From contig NZ_NMYC01000001.1 of the NCBI RefSeq assembly GCF_002860345.1, forward strand, positions 744,001 through 808,000: a stretch of 64,000 nucleotides of DNA. Direction: 5' to 3'. The number at the start of each line of letters is the position of its first letter. The first letter of the stretch is position 1. Shown here one piece after another: positions 18,306 through 26,490 of this stretch. The stretch is from Bifidobacterium anseris (GTDB lineage Bacteria > Actinomycetota > Actinomycetes > Actinomycetales > Bifidobacteriaceae). Made by a program: the position numbers and the translations under genes. Under the pieces are notes generated by a model, which saw only the letters and a list, made by a program, of their open reading frames with translations, searched no databases and was not told the origin of the DNA.

Positions 18306-19733
18306 ATGGCCGACAACAACGTCACCGAACCCCAGACCAACGACCCGACGCAGCAGAGCGCTGCCACCGAGGCGGCGAAGAGCGCGAAGGCGGCGCCGAC
18401 GCCGGCGGCCATCAAGGCCCATGCTCCCTCACCGGCGGCGTTCGCGAAGAGCGCGACGCATGCGCCGGCGGCGAAGACCGGCGGCTTCGGCGAATCGGAG
18501 ATCAAGGACGCGGAGCGCTTCGGCCGTGTCGATGACAACGGCACCGTCTACGTCAAGGACGGCGACACGGAACGTGAAGTCGGACAGTTCCCGGACGCCT
18601 CGAAGGAAGAGGCGCTCTCGCTGTACGCGCGCCGCTACCTCGACCTCAAGGCGAAGCTCGATCTGTTCGCGCAGCGCCTCAAGTCGAACTCGATCAAGCC
18701 GCGCGAGATCGACGAGACGGTGACAGCGCTCGGCGAGGAGCTCGCCAAGCCCGACGTCGTCGGCGACATCCCGGCGCTGCGCACCCGTTTCGAGGAGCTC
18801 AAGACGAAGGCGCAGGAGAAGAAGACATCAATCGCCAACGCACGCAAGGAGGCCGTCGCGAAGGCGGTCGCCGAACGCACGAAGATCGTCGAGAAGGCGG
18901 AGGAGCTCGCCGCGAACCTCGGCGACAACACGAACTGGCGTTCCACGGCGGACAAGTTCCGTTCGCTGTTCGACCAGTGGCAGCAGCATCAGCGCACGAC
19001 GGTGCGCATCGACCGTGCGGACGCGGACGCGCTGTGGAAGCGTTTCTCGTCGGCGCGCACGACCTTCAACCAGTCGCGCCGCAAGTGGGCGCAGGCGCGT
19101 GACAACGAGCGCGCGACCGCACGCAAGGCCAAGGAGGCAATCATCGCCGAGGCGAACGAACTCAAGGATTCGACCGCCTGGGTGGAGACCTCGCATCGTT
19201 TCAACGATCTGATGGCCCGCTGGAAGCAGGCGGGACGTGCAGGCCGCCAGGAGGACGACGCGCTGTGGGCGCAGTTCCGCGAGGCGGCGGACACGTTCTT
19301 CAACGCGCGTCAGGCCGACCGTGACCAGATGAACACCGCCGAGAAGGAGAACCTCGCGAAGAAGGAGGCGCTGCTCGTCAAGGCCGAGGCGCTTGTGCCG
19401 GTCAAGGACGAGGCCGAGGCGAAGAAGGCGCGTCAGCAGCTCGCCGAGATCCAGGAGGAATGGGATCAGATTGGCTACGTGCCGCGCGAGGACATGCACC
19501 GCATCGAGTCGCGTCTCGACGACGTGGACAAGCAGATCAAGGCCGTCGAGGACGCCGCATGGAAGCGCAGCGACCCGGAGGCGGACGCCCGCAAGTCCAG
19601 CTTCGAAGGACAGCTCAAGGCGCAGCTCGATGAACTCGACGAGCAGATCGCCAAGGCGAGCGACCCGAAGGTCAAGGCGAAGCTCGAGGCCGAAAAGGCC
19701 ACGAAGGAGCAGTGGCTCAACGCGATCATGTGA
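18306..19733 (+). CDS. DUF349 domain-containing protein
   Basis: 475 aa. An N-terminal Ala/Pro-rich segment (~1-75) is followed by a long helical, charged region with repeated DUF349 modules, for example WRSTADKFRSLFDQWQ near 215 and WVETSHRFNDLMARWKQAG near 295, then EEWDQIGYVPRED near 385. This is predicted to be an extended coiled-coil soluble protein. The family is widespread in actinobacteria and its role is unsettled, with proposed nucleic-acid or stress links. SD AAGGAG lies 6 nt before the ATG. Monocistronic with a strong terminator. Confidence 0.85.
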   Translation: MADNNVTEPQTNDPTQQSAATEAAKSAKAAPTPAAIKAHAPSPAAFAKSATHAPAAKTGGFGESEIKDAERFGRVDDNGTVYVKDGDTEREVGQFPDASKEEALSLYARRYLDLKAKLDLFAQRLKSNSIKPREIDETVTALGEELAKPDVVGDIPALRTRFEELKTKAQEKKTSIANARKEAVAKAVAERTKIVEKAEELAANLGDNTNWRSTADKFRSLFDQWQQHQRTTVRIDRADADALWKRFSSARTTFNQSRRKWAQARDNERATARKAKEAIIAEANELKDSTAWVETSHRFNDLMARWKQAGRAGRQEDDALWAQFREAADTFFNARQADRDQMNTAEKENLAKKEALLVKAEALVPVKDEAEAKKARQQLAEIQEEWDQIGYVPREDMHRIESRLDDVDKQIKAVEDAAWKRSDPEADARKSSFEGQLKAQLDELDEQIAKASDPKVKAKLEAEKATKEQWLNAIM

Positions 19734-19771
19734 TCGCCGCCAGCCGCATCGCAGCCAATACAAAGAGAAAG

Positions 19772-19810
19772 AGGAGGGATGCGCCCAAGGGTGCGTCCCT
19801 CCTTTGTTGT
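19772..19810 (+). terminator. Rho-independent terminator of the DUF349 gene
   Basis: Stem AGGAGGGATGCGCCC/GGGTGCGTCCCTCCT (one G-T pair) with a tiny AA loop, followed by TTGTTGTCTTTG. Confidence 0.85.
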
Positions 19811-19850
19811 CTTTGTGCGTTGTCTTTGTCGCCCTCCCCCGCCGCCTTCC

Positions 19851-20295
19851 GCTACCGGTAGCACTGCTCCCCAATCCTTACGGGCGGCTCGCATCGCACG
19901 CGACGCTTACGGACAGCATTGTCTTACGGGCAGCATGGTCGTATGGGCACGGTCTTCTTACGGGCGGTATCACTCACGCATCATGCTTACGAGCAGCACT
20001 ACCCGAACGCACACATGTCGTTGCCTGCGATGACATGCGCGGAGACAACAACAGTGCAACGGACACCCGAATCGGATATCCGCTGCACCATGAAGAACAC
20101 TGCGATCGATAAGAAATCGCAATCACAAAAACAATGCATAATCAGCGCATCGCAGGCAGCGCCCCGTAAGCGAGGAGGTCGTCGCCCGTAAGTGCCACCC
20201 ATAGGCGATGCCACCGCTAAGCAGCACCGCCCGTTATCGGTAGCGCGCGCCACCAATAAGCGCCGCTACCGGTAACGCGATCGCTACCGGTAGCG
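19851..20295. repeat. Repeat array C: two opposed arms around an AT-richer core
   Basis: Left arm: CTACCGGTAG (19852), then TTACGGG/TTACGGA/TTACGAG-type units at 19878, 19907, 19924, 19958 and 19987. Right arm: CCGTAAG (20164), CCCGTAAG (20185), CATAGG, CTAAG (20217), TTATCGGTAGC (20233), AATAAG, CTACCGGTAA (20265) and CTACCGGTAG (20284). The middle (20040-20150) is a lower-GC stretch with a 33-codon ATG frame lacking an SD, not called. The array fills the gap between convergent DUF349 and unknown genes. Confidence 0.7.
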
Positions 20296-20305
20296 GTCGC
20301 AGATG

Positions 20306-20905
20306 TCACTCGAAGAGAACCATGTTCGGGTCGTCGGTGGCGGTCTCGTACTTGGTGCCGTCATAGACGAGGAAAGCGCCGGACTGCATGTCCTTGCCGC
20401 TCAGGTGCTCCATGTTGACTTCGCTGATCTCGTTGACGATGGCCGCGAGCGCCGGACCTTCCTGAATGTACTGCGCGGCGTTGAGCGAAGCCTCCTGCTC
20501 GTCACGCGGCGCGGCGGCGAATACGTCGTCGGCGTAGGCGCCGATCGCGGTGCGCAGCGGATCGTCGGCATCCTCGAACTGCGCGCCGAGCCACGACTTC
20601 ACCGTCTCATGTGCGATCGTGAGCAGCGGCGTGCGGAAGCTGTCCGTCTTCAGCGACGAGCGCATCGTGTCCACGTCCTGCGCGGCCGTGTCCTCGTTGA
20701 TGAATGACGTTTCCTCATCAGATCCGACATGTGCCGCGATCGTCGAGACCGCCGCCTTGACGAAGTCCGACGCGAGCGCGCCGACACCTTCGCTGTCAGG
20801 GAAGTATCCGTCGAAGGCGTCGTGCTGATACACCTCATATGCGCGCGTCAGCGCCTCCGCGTCGATTGTCTGCGAGTCAATCGTGCCAAGTTCCAAAGCA
20901 GCCAT
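20306..20905 (-). CDS. Hypothetical protein, no recognised family
   Basis: 199 aa from the ATG at 20905, which has AAGGA 8 nt upstream. The frame is open farther upstream but only because it crosses repeat DNA. The protein is soluble, acidic and probably mostly helical: MAALELGTIDSQTID.., Ala- and Asp-rich, ending DDPNMVLFE. There are no Cys clusters, TM segments, signal peptide or nucleotide motifs. Its own promoter lies upstream. It is bracketed by repeat arrays C (3' side) and D (5' side), an unusual setting. Function unknown. Confidence 0.75.
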   Translation of the reverse strand: MAALELGTIDSQTIDAEALTRAYEVYQHDAFDGYFPDSEGVGALASDFVKAAVSTIAAHVGSDEETSFINEDTAAQDVDTMRSSLKTDSFRTPLLTIAHETVKSWLGAQFEDADDPLRTAIGAYADDVFAAAPRDEQEASLNAAQYIQEGPALAAIVNEISEVNMEHLSGKDMQSGAFLVYDGTKYETATDDPNMVLFE

Positions 20906-20952
20906 AGTGCAAGTCCTTTCGTATTCATCGTCTTTTTCGATGACTACTGACG

Positions 20953-20981
20953 ATGGTAGGCGCGCCGCCCGTGACCTCCAA
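20953..20981 (-). promoter_or_regulatory. Candidate promoter of the unknown gene
   Basis: Minus strand: TTGGAG (20981-20976), 17-bp spacer, TACCAT (20958-20953), about 48 nt upstream of the start. Confidence 0.45.
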
Positions 20982-21120
20982 TGATTCTCCCCATCAGGGG
21001 AATCGCCGGATATGCACGGCCATTTCGGCATGGTTCTGCCGCATTTTCCGCCCGCCGCATTTACGCATGGCGAACCGACCTGCATGCGGCGTCGCGTTGT
21101 GCAAGGGACCGCGCATCCGG

Positions 21121-21352
21121 TAAGCATGAACGATGTGCCGCCCGTAAGAACGACGCCGCCTATAAGAGTGACGTGCTGCCGATAAAAACGATGCCACCCG
21201 TAAGTGCAAGGTGCTGCCTGTAAGAATGACGCTGCCCGTAAGAACAACGCCGCCCGTAAGAGTGAGGCTGCCTGTAAGTACAACGACCCGTAAGGATGAC
21301 GTACCGCAAGAACGACGTGCTACCCGTAAGCACAACGACTTCCCGTAAGAGC
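21121..21352. repeat. Repeat array D: 13 tandem CCCGTAAG units, ~18-bp period
   Basis: GTAAG-like cores start at 21121, 21145, 21163, 21182, 21201, 21221, 21239, 21257, 21275, 21291, 21307, 21327 and 21346, all on the same strand. Spacing is 16-20 bp apart from the first 24-bp step, with three consecutive 18-bp steps. A representative unit is GCTGCCCGTAAGAACAAC. The units are degenerate with no unique spacers. The array separates the clpC terminator from the unknown gene's promoter. Confidence 0.85.
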
Positions 21353-21375
21353 CACGCCTTTACAGCCCGGAAAAA

Positions 21376-21416
21376 CGCGAAAGGGCGCGCACCGGAGTGG
21401 TGCGCGCCCTTTCGCG
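21376..21416 (-). terminator. Rho-independent terminator of clpC
   Basis: Perfect 18-bp stem (CGCGAAAGGGCGCGCACC and its complement), 5-nt loop, followed on the minus strand by TTTTT. Confidence 0.92.
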
Positions 21417-21442
21417 TAGGGTCAAAGGCCGTCAGCGGCAGA

Positions 21443-23992
21443 TCATTCGGCGCCGCCAACCGGCTGCGGCTCCTCAACGACGATGTCCTTGCTCTCGTCG
21501 CCCTCGTCGGCCGCGGGCAGCTCGAAGGGTTCGCCCTTGAAGGTGAACTCGCCGAGGATGCCGTCGCCTTCGGCGTCGACGATCACGCGTTCGTTGTCCT
21601 TGAGCTCGCCCATCAGGATCTTCTCGGAGATCGTGTCCTCGATGTCGCGCTGGATGACGCGACGCAGAGGACGCGCACCGAGCAGCGGATCGAAGCCCTT
21701 CTCCGCGAGCAGATCCTTCGCCTTGTCCGTCAGGTCGAGCTCCATGTGGCGCTCGAAGAGACGATCGTTGAGCTGCTTGACGTCCAGATCGACGATCTGG
21801 CGCACCTGCGGCTCGGTGAGCTGGCGGAACACAATGATGTCGTCGAGACGGTTGAGGAACTCGGGACGGAACTGCTGCTTGAGCTCGTTCGAGACCTGAT
21901 CCTTCATCCGCTGGTAGCTCGACTCGGTGTTGTTGCCCATGTTGAAGCCGGTGTTCGCCGCTTTCGCGATGTCACGCGTGCCGAGGTTCGTCGTCAGGAT
22001 GATGATCGTGTTCTTGAAATCGACCTTGCGTCCCTGACCATCGGTGAGATGGCCGTCGTCGAGCACCTGCAGCAGCGTGTTGAAGATGTCTGGATGCGCC
22101 TTTTCGATCTCGTCGAAGAGCACGACCGAGAACGGCTTGCGACGCACCTTCTCGGTGAGCTCGCCGCCCTCCTCGTAGCCGACGTATCCCGGAGGCGCGC
22201 CGAAGAGGCGCGACGCCGCGTACTTCTCGGAGAACTCCGACATGTCGACGCGGATGAGCGCGTCCTCATCGTCGAACAGGAACTGCGCGAGCGTCTTGGC
22301 GAGCTCGGTCTTGCCCACGCCGGTCGGGCCGGCGAAGATGAACGATCCTGCAGGACGCTTCGGATCCTTGAGTCCCACACGCGTACGACGGATCGAACGG
22401 GACAGCGCGGAGACCGCCTCGTCCTGGCCGATGATGCGCTTGTGGAGCTCCGATTCCATCGACATGAGCTTCTTCGATTCCGCCTGCGTGAGCTTGAACA
22501 CCGGGATGCCGGTGCTCTGCGAGATGACCTCGGCGATGACGTCCTCGTCGACGACCATGCGGACGTCGGATTCGCCTTCGCGCCAGGCCTTCTCCTTCTC
22601 CTTGCGTTCGCTTTCCAGCTTCTCCTGGCTGTCGCGAAGCTCGGCGGCCTTCTCGAACTCCTGATCCTTGATCGCCTGGTCCTTGTCCTTGGCGATCTTC
22701 GCGATGCGGTTGTCGAGCTCCTTGAGCTCCGGCGGGGCCGTCAGACGCTTGATGCGCAGACGCGCGCCGGCCTCGTCGATCAGATCGATCGCCTTGTCGG
22801 GCAGGTTGCGGTCCTGAATGTAGCGCGCGGAGAGCTCCGCGGCCGACTGCAACGCGCCGTCGGTGATCGTCACGTGGTGATGGTTCTCGTAGCGCGCACG
22901 CAGACCCTTGAGGATCTCGATCGTCTCGGCGATCGACGGCTCGGCGACCTGAATCGGCTGGAAACGACGTTCGAGCGCCGCGTCCTTTTCGATGTACTTG
23001 CGGTATTCGTCGGTCGTCGTCGCGCCGATCGTCTGCAGTTCGCCACGAGCGAGCATCGGCTTGAGCATATCGGATGCGCCAAGTGCGCCGTCCGCGGAGC
23101 CCGCGCCGACGATCGTGTGGATCTCGTCGATGAACAGCACGATGTCGCCGCGCGTCTTGATCTCCTTGAGCACCTTCTTGAGGCGCTCCTCGAAATCGCC
23201 GCGGTAGCGCGATCCTGCGACCATCGAACCAAGGTCGAGCGAATACACCTGCTTGTCCTTGAGCGTCTCGGGAACGTCGCCCGCGACGATCTTCTGCGCG
23301 AGCCCTTCGACGACGGCGGTCTTGCCGACGCCCGGCTCGCCGATGAGCACCGGGTTGTTCTTCGTGCGACGCGACAGCACGACCATGACGCGCTCAATCT
23401 CCTTGCTGCGTCCGATGACCGGGTCGAGCTTGCCTTCCTGCGCCTCGGCGGTGAGGTTGCGGCCGAACTGGTCGAGGATGGCGGAGCCGCTCTGGCCGCG
23501 CTTGTCCTGCACGCCGCCGGCGTTCGCCATGTCGCCCTTGTCGTCCGAACCGTTCGAATTGCCACGGATCATGTCGATCGTCGTGGTGCGCAGTTCCCCG
23601 AGGTCCACGTCCATCTTGATGAGGACCTGAGTGCCCACGCCTTCACCCTCGCGGATGAGGCCGAGCAGGATGTGTTCGGTGCCGATGTAGCTGTGCCCCA
23701 GCTGCAGTGCCTCACGCAGCGAAAGCTCCAGCACCTGCTTGGCGTGCGGTGTGAAGGGTATGTGGCCGTTCGGCGCCGCATTGCCCTTGCCGATCATCTC
23801 TTCGACCTGCTTGCGCGTGTCCTCGAGCGTGACGCCTTTGGCCTCCAGGGCCTTTGCGGCGACGCCCTCTCCCTCACGAATCAGGCCGAGCAGCAGATGC
23901 TCGGTGCCGATATAGTTGTGCTGGAGGGCACGAGCCTCTTCCTGCGCGAGCACGATGACGCGCCGCGCACGGTCGGTAAACCGTTCGAACAT
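21443..23992 (-). CDS. clpC: ATP-dependent Clp protease ATP-binding subunit ClpC
   Basis: 849 aa. Hsp100 unfoldase feeding ClpP. Order: two N-terminal Clp repeats ([35 protein letters not shown] twice), first AAA+ module with Walker A GEPGVGKT, an M-domain/UVR segment ([18 protein letters not shown]), second AAA+ module with GPTGVGKT and [21 protein letters not shown], and a ClpP-contact C-domain. The start at 23992 has AAGGA 5 nt upstream. A TAGAGT -10 candidate lies about 40 nt farther up. It is divergent from the universal stress gene across a short dyad. Confidence 0.97.
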   Translation of the reverse strand: MFERFTDRARRVIVLAQEEARALQHNYIGTEHLLLGLIREGEGVAAKALEAKGVTLEDTRKQVEEMIGKGNAAPNGHIPFTPHAKQVLELSLREALQLGHSYIGTEHILLGLIREGEGVGTQVLIKMDVDLGELRTTTIDMIRGNSNGSDDKGDMANAGGVQDKRGQSGSAILDQFGRNLTAEAQEGKLDPVIGRSKEIERVMVVLSRRTKNNPVLIGEPGVGKTAVVEGLAQKIVAGDVPETLKDKQVYSLDLGSMVAGSRYRGDFEERLKKVLKEIKTRGDIVLFIDEIHTIVGAGSADGALGASDMLKPMLARGELQTIGATTTDEYRKYIEKDAALERRFQPIQVAEPSIAETIEILKGLRARYENHHHVTITDGALQSAAELSARYIQDRNLPDKAIDLIDEAGARLRIKRLTAPPELKELDNRIAKIAKDKDQAIKDQEFEKAAELRDSQEKLESERKEKEKAWREGESDVRMVVDEDVIAEVISQSTGIPVFKLTQAESKKLMSMESELHKRIIGQDEAVSALSRSIRRTRVGLKDPKRPAGSFIFAGPTGVGKTELAKTLAQFLFDDEDALIRVDMSEFSEKYAASRLFGAPPGYVGYEEGGELTEKVRRKPFSVVLFDEIEKAHPDIFNTLLQVLDDGHLTDGQGRKVDFKNTIIILTTNLGTRDIAKAANTGFNMGNNTESSYQRMKDQVSNELKQQFRPEFLNRLDDIIVFRQLTEPQVRQIVDLDVKQLNDRLFERHMELDLTDKAKDLLAEKGFDPLLGARPLRRVIQRDIEDTISEKILMGELKDNERVIVDAEGDGILGEFTFKGEPFELPAADEGDESKDIVVEEPQPVGGAE

Positions 23993-24058
23993 GCTTGTCC
24001 TTCCATGACTTGGTAATTCCACATCACTCTACAGATTTCTGATGACGTTTATTTCCAC

Positions 24059-24085
24059 GTCGTCCGAGTTTCTCCGCCGGACGAC
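24059..24085. promoter_or_regulatory. Dyad GTCGTCCG-N11-CGGACGAC between clpC and usp
   Basis: Perfect 8-bp inverted repeat in the 209-bp divergent intergenic region. TATGCT, a possible usp -10, begins 5 nt after it. A shared stress regulator is conceivable; no consensus recognised. Confidence 0.4.
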
Positions 24086-24201
24086 TACGTTATGCTTGAA
24101 GACGGTGAGCGAAGCCGTGCGCCGGAGCGTGCGCGGCGGGGAACACGGCCGACGCCGCATGGGCGACGCGGCCCATCCATCTACCAACGAAGGAGCAACG
24201 C

Positions 24202-25179
24202 ATGAGCGCAACCATCGATTCTCTCAATCCCTCCGGGGACATCGTCGTCGGCGTCGACGGCTCCCCCGAATCGTTCTCTGCGCTGCGCTGGTCGCTGCAA
24301 CAGGCGCGGCTTTCCGGGCAGCGCGTCAACGCCGTGTACGGCTGGTCGTATTCGTGGGACATGGGTCCCGAACCGTCGAACAAGGAGGAGGCGGACGCGC
24401 TGCGCAAGCGCATCGCCGACGAACTGCACGTCTGGGTGGAGTCGGCGTCGAAGGACATGGATCTCGCCGACGAGCAGATCAAACTGACGTCGTTCCGCGC
24501 GGCGGCGAGCACGGCGCTGCTCGAGATCGGCGCGAACGCGCAGCAGATCGTCATCGGACGCCGTTCGATGAGCCGTGTCGCCCGCTGGCTGCTCGGCTCG
24601 CTCTCCTCGTCGCTCGCCGAGGAGGCGACCGTCCCGGTCACGATCATCCGCAGCGCGCAGGACGAGGACATCGACGTGCAGGATCAGATCGCGAACGCGT
24701 TGTCGCCGAACGATCAGGACGTGCATTTCGTGACGCCGCACGTCGAGATCCCGCGCACGGCGCGCCCGATCGTCGTCGGCGTCGACGGCTCGGACACGTC
24801 GCGACGCGCGCTCGTGTTCGCGGCCGGCCTCGCGAAGCTCAACGACGCGCCGCTGCACGTCATGTTCTTCTGGAGGATCAAGGATCTGGGCACCGTGCCC
24901 GGATACGAGACGAGCGTCGCACCGATGGAAGTCGCCCAGAAGTACGCGATGCACCGCCTCGAGGAGTTCATCGACACGACGAAGCTGCCGAAGTCGCTCG
25001 ACGTGACGCCGAACGCGTTCCACATCTCCCCCGGCAAGGGTCTCGTCAGCGCGTCGCGGTACGCGCGCCATGTCGTCGTCGGCTCGCGCGGACTGAACGG
25101 ATTGGACGCGCATTTCCTCGGCTCGGTCTCCAAGCAGGTGATTAATTCGGCCGAATGCAACGTCACCGTCGTGCACTGA
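24202..25179 (+). CDS. Universal stress protein, tandem UspA domains
   Basis: 325 aa with two Usp folds: residues ~10-155 (start IVVGVDGSPESFSALRW) and ~185-325 (PIVVGVDGSDTSRRALVFA). The C-terminal ATP-binding motif is intact in the second half (VVVGSRGLNGLDAHFLGSVS), and the first has a diverged version (VIGRRSMSRVARWLLGSLSS). Cytoplasmic, probably nucleotide-binding. SD AAGGAG is 6 nt before the ATG. Monocistronic. Confidence 0.9.
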   Translation: MSATIDSLNPSGDIVVGVDGSPESFSALRWSLQQARLSGQRVNAVYGWSYSWDMGPEPSNKEEADALRKRIADELHVWVESASKDMDLADEQIKLTSFRAAASTALLEIGANAQQIVIGRRSMSRVARWLLGSLSSSLAEEATVPVTIIRSAQDEDIDVQDQIANALSPNDQDVHFVTPHVEIPRTARPIVVGVDGSDTSRRALVFAAGLAKLNDAPLHVMFFWRIKDLGTVPGYETSVAPMEVAQKYAMHRLEEFIDTTKLPKSLDVTPNAFHISPGKGLVSASRYARHVVVGSRGLNGLDAHFLGSVSKQVINSAECNVTVVH

Positions 25180-25281
25180 GCGATGTACTTGCGGCGCGGT
25201 TCACCCTGAGCTCAGCGTCGCGGCGCATCCGGCCGCATCGGCGCATAGACTAAGTGGATTTGGAAGGCTGATGAGGACACG

Positions 25282-26388
25282 ATGACGAACGACACGCATG
25301 CACAGGACGAGAACGCGAACAACGACGACGAGATGAACGGCGATGTGAACGACGGCGGCACGACGTCGGCGCATGAGATCGAGGAGTCGGTCTCGGCGGA
25401 CGACGCGACGAAGGAACCGTCGACCGACACCGTCGAGTTCAATCGGCCCTCGCCGCCGTCCTTCGCGCCGCATGCCACTGGCAGCGACGACGATGATGAC
25501 AATGACAACGATATCGGCGACAACGATGCCGATGACGACAGCGACGACAGCGAAGGCTACAAGTCGGCGCTCGCCAAGCACAAGGATGGCGACGACCATC
25601 CAGATCATGAGGGCCATGACGAGCTGCGCCGCTCGACGGAACGCCGCCACCGGCTGCCGTGGCTGACAATCGTCATCGGCGTGCTCGTGCTGTGCGCGGC
25701 CTTCGGCTACCTGTACGCGAACGGCAACATCAACGGCACGCCGCGCGCGCAGGCGATGAGCTCATGCCAGACGGAGGCGGCGAAGGCGTCCGAGGCGAAG
25801 CGGCTCGCGGACATGGCGATCAGCTCGGCGAAGTCGTACATCGACGACCCGAAGACGACGATTGACTCAACCGACCTGCGCCGCCTGAACGTCCTGATGG
25901 ACGACGCCGGCAAGGAGCCGGCGATCCCGGCGTGCACGATCACGACGCGTGACAACGATCTCAAGGCGCACGCGAAGACGTCGAAGGAGCTGCACGACGT
26001 CTACATCACAATCGCGAAGGAGCTGCTGGCGATCACCGGCGGCACGATCGACGGCCTCGACGCCGCATCCTCCACCGAGACGACGACGCCGGAGCCGACG
26101 GCGACCGTCACCGAGGAGCCGGCCGTGACGCCGACACCGACCGCCACCGAGGAATCGTCGCCGACTCCGGCGCCAAGCGCGAGCGCGTCGTCGTCCGCCT
26201 CGCCGTCGCCGAGCGTGACCTCCTCGCCGTCCTCGCCGTCGTCACCGAGCGCGTCGTCGTCGCCGAGCGCGTCGTCGTCGCCGTCGTCCGACGCTTCCAC
26301 CGACCAATCGACGACGTCGCATACGAAATCGCAGTCGGCAAGACAATCGAATGCGAAGTCGGACGCAGCCTCCACGGCCGACCGCTGA
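25282..26388 (+). CDS. Membrane-anchored protein with acidic N-tail and Ser/Pro-rich C-tail
   Basis: 368 aa. Residues 1-125 are extremely acidic (DDDDDNDNDIGDNDADDD), followed by a basic RRSTERRHR, one TM helix (~130-150, LTIVIGVLVLCAAFGYLYA), an extracellular helical part with a Cys pair (SCQTEAAKAS..IPACT), and a ~105-residue Thr/Pro/Ser tail of SP/SA repeats like a wall-spanning linker. No family is recognised; it is a probable cell-surface protein with cytosolic acidic tail. TAGACT at 25245-25250 is a likely -10, and GAGGA is 4 nt before ATG. Confidence 0.75.
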   Translation: MTNDTHAQDENANNDDEMNGDVNDGGTTSAHEIEESVSADDATKEPSTDTVEFNRPSPPSFAPHATGSDDDDDNDNDIGDNDADDDSDDSEGYKSALAKHKDGDDHPDHEGHDELRRSTERRHRLPWLTIVIGVLVLCAAFGYLYANGNINGTPRAQAMSSCQTEAAKASEAKRLADMAISSAKSYIDDPKTTIDSTDLRRLNVLMDDAGKEPAIPACTITTRDNDLKAHAKTSKELHDVYITIAKELLAITGGTIDGLDAASSTETTTPEPTATVTEEPAVTPTPTATEESSPTPAPSASASSSASPSPSVTSSPSSPSSPSASSSPSASSSPSSDASTDQSTTSHTKSQSARQSNAKSDAASTADR

Positions 26389-26408
26389 CGGGTGCCTGAT
26401 ACGCAACT

Positions 26409-26453
26409 GAAGCGGGGCGTGTGACGAATCCTGTTCGTCACACGCCCCGCTTC
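26409..26453. terminator. Bidirectional terminator (20-bp perfect stem)
   Basis: GAAGCGGGGCGTGTGACGAA pairs with its complement around TCCTG, between two converging genes. Confidence 0.88.
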
Positions 26454-26490
26454 ACGTATGGAGTCAGCTGTGCTTGTAGACTGCCGGGCG

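Noticed and set aside
20090-20191. 33-codon ATG frame (MKNTAIDKKSQSQK..) in the lower-GC core of array C
   Set aside because: No SD and no -10 at leaderless distance; it ends inside repeat DNA. Too little support for a gene.
21121-21352. CRISPR array
   Set aside because: Period is ~18 bp with degenerate units and no unique spacers; no cas genes in the window.
21296-24016. 906-codon plus-strand ORF opposite clpC
   Set aside because: It mirrors clpC codons, is rich in Arg/Leu/Glu/Asp, and has no SD or recognisable domain; a GC-driven shadow.
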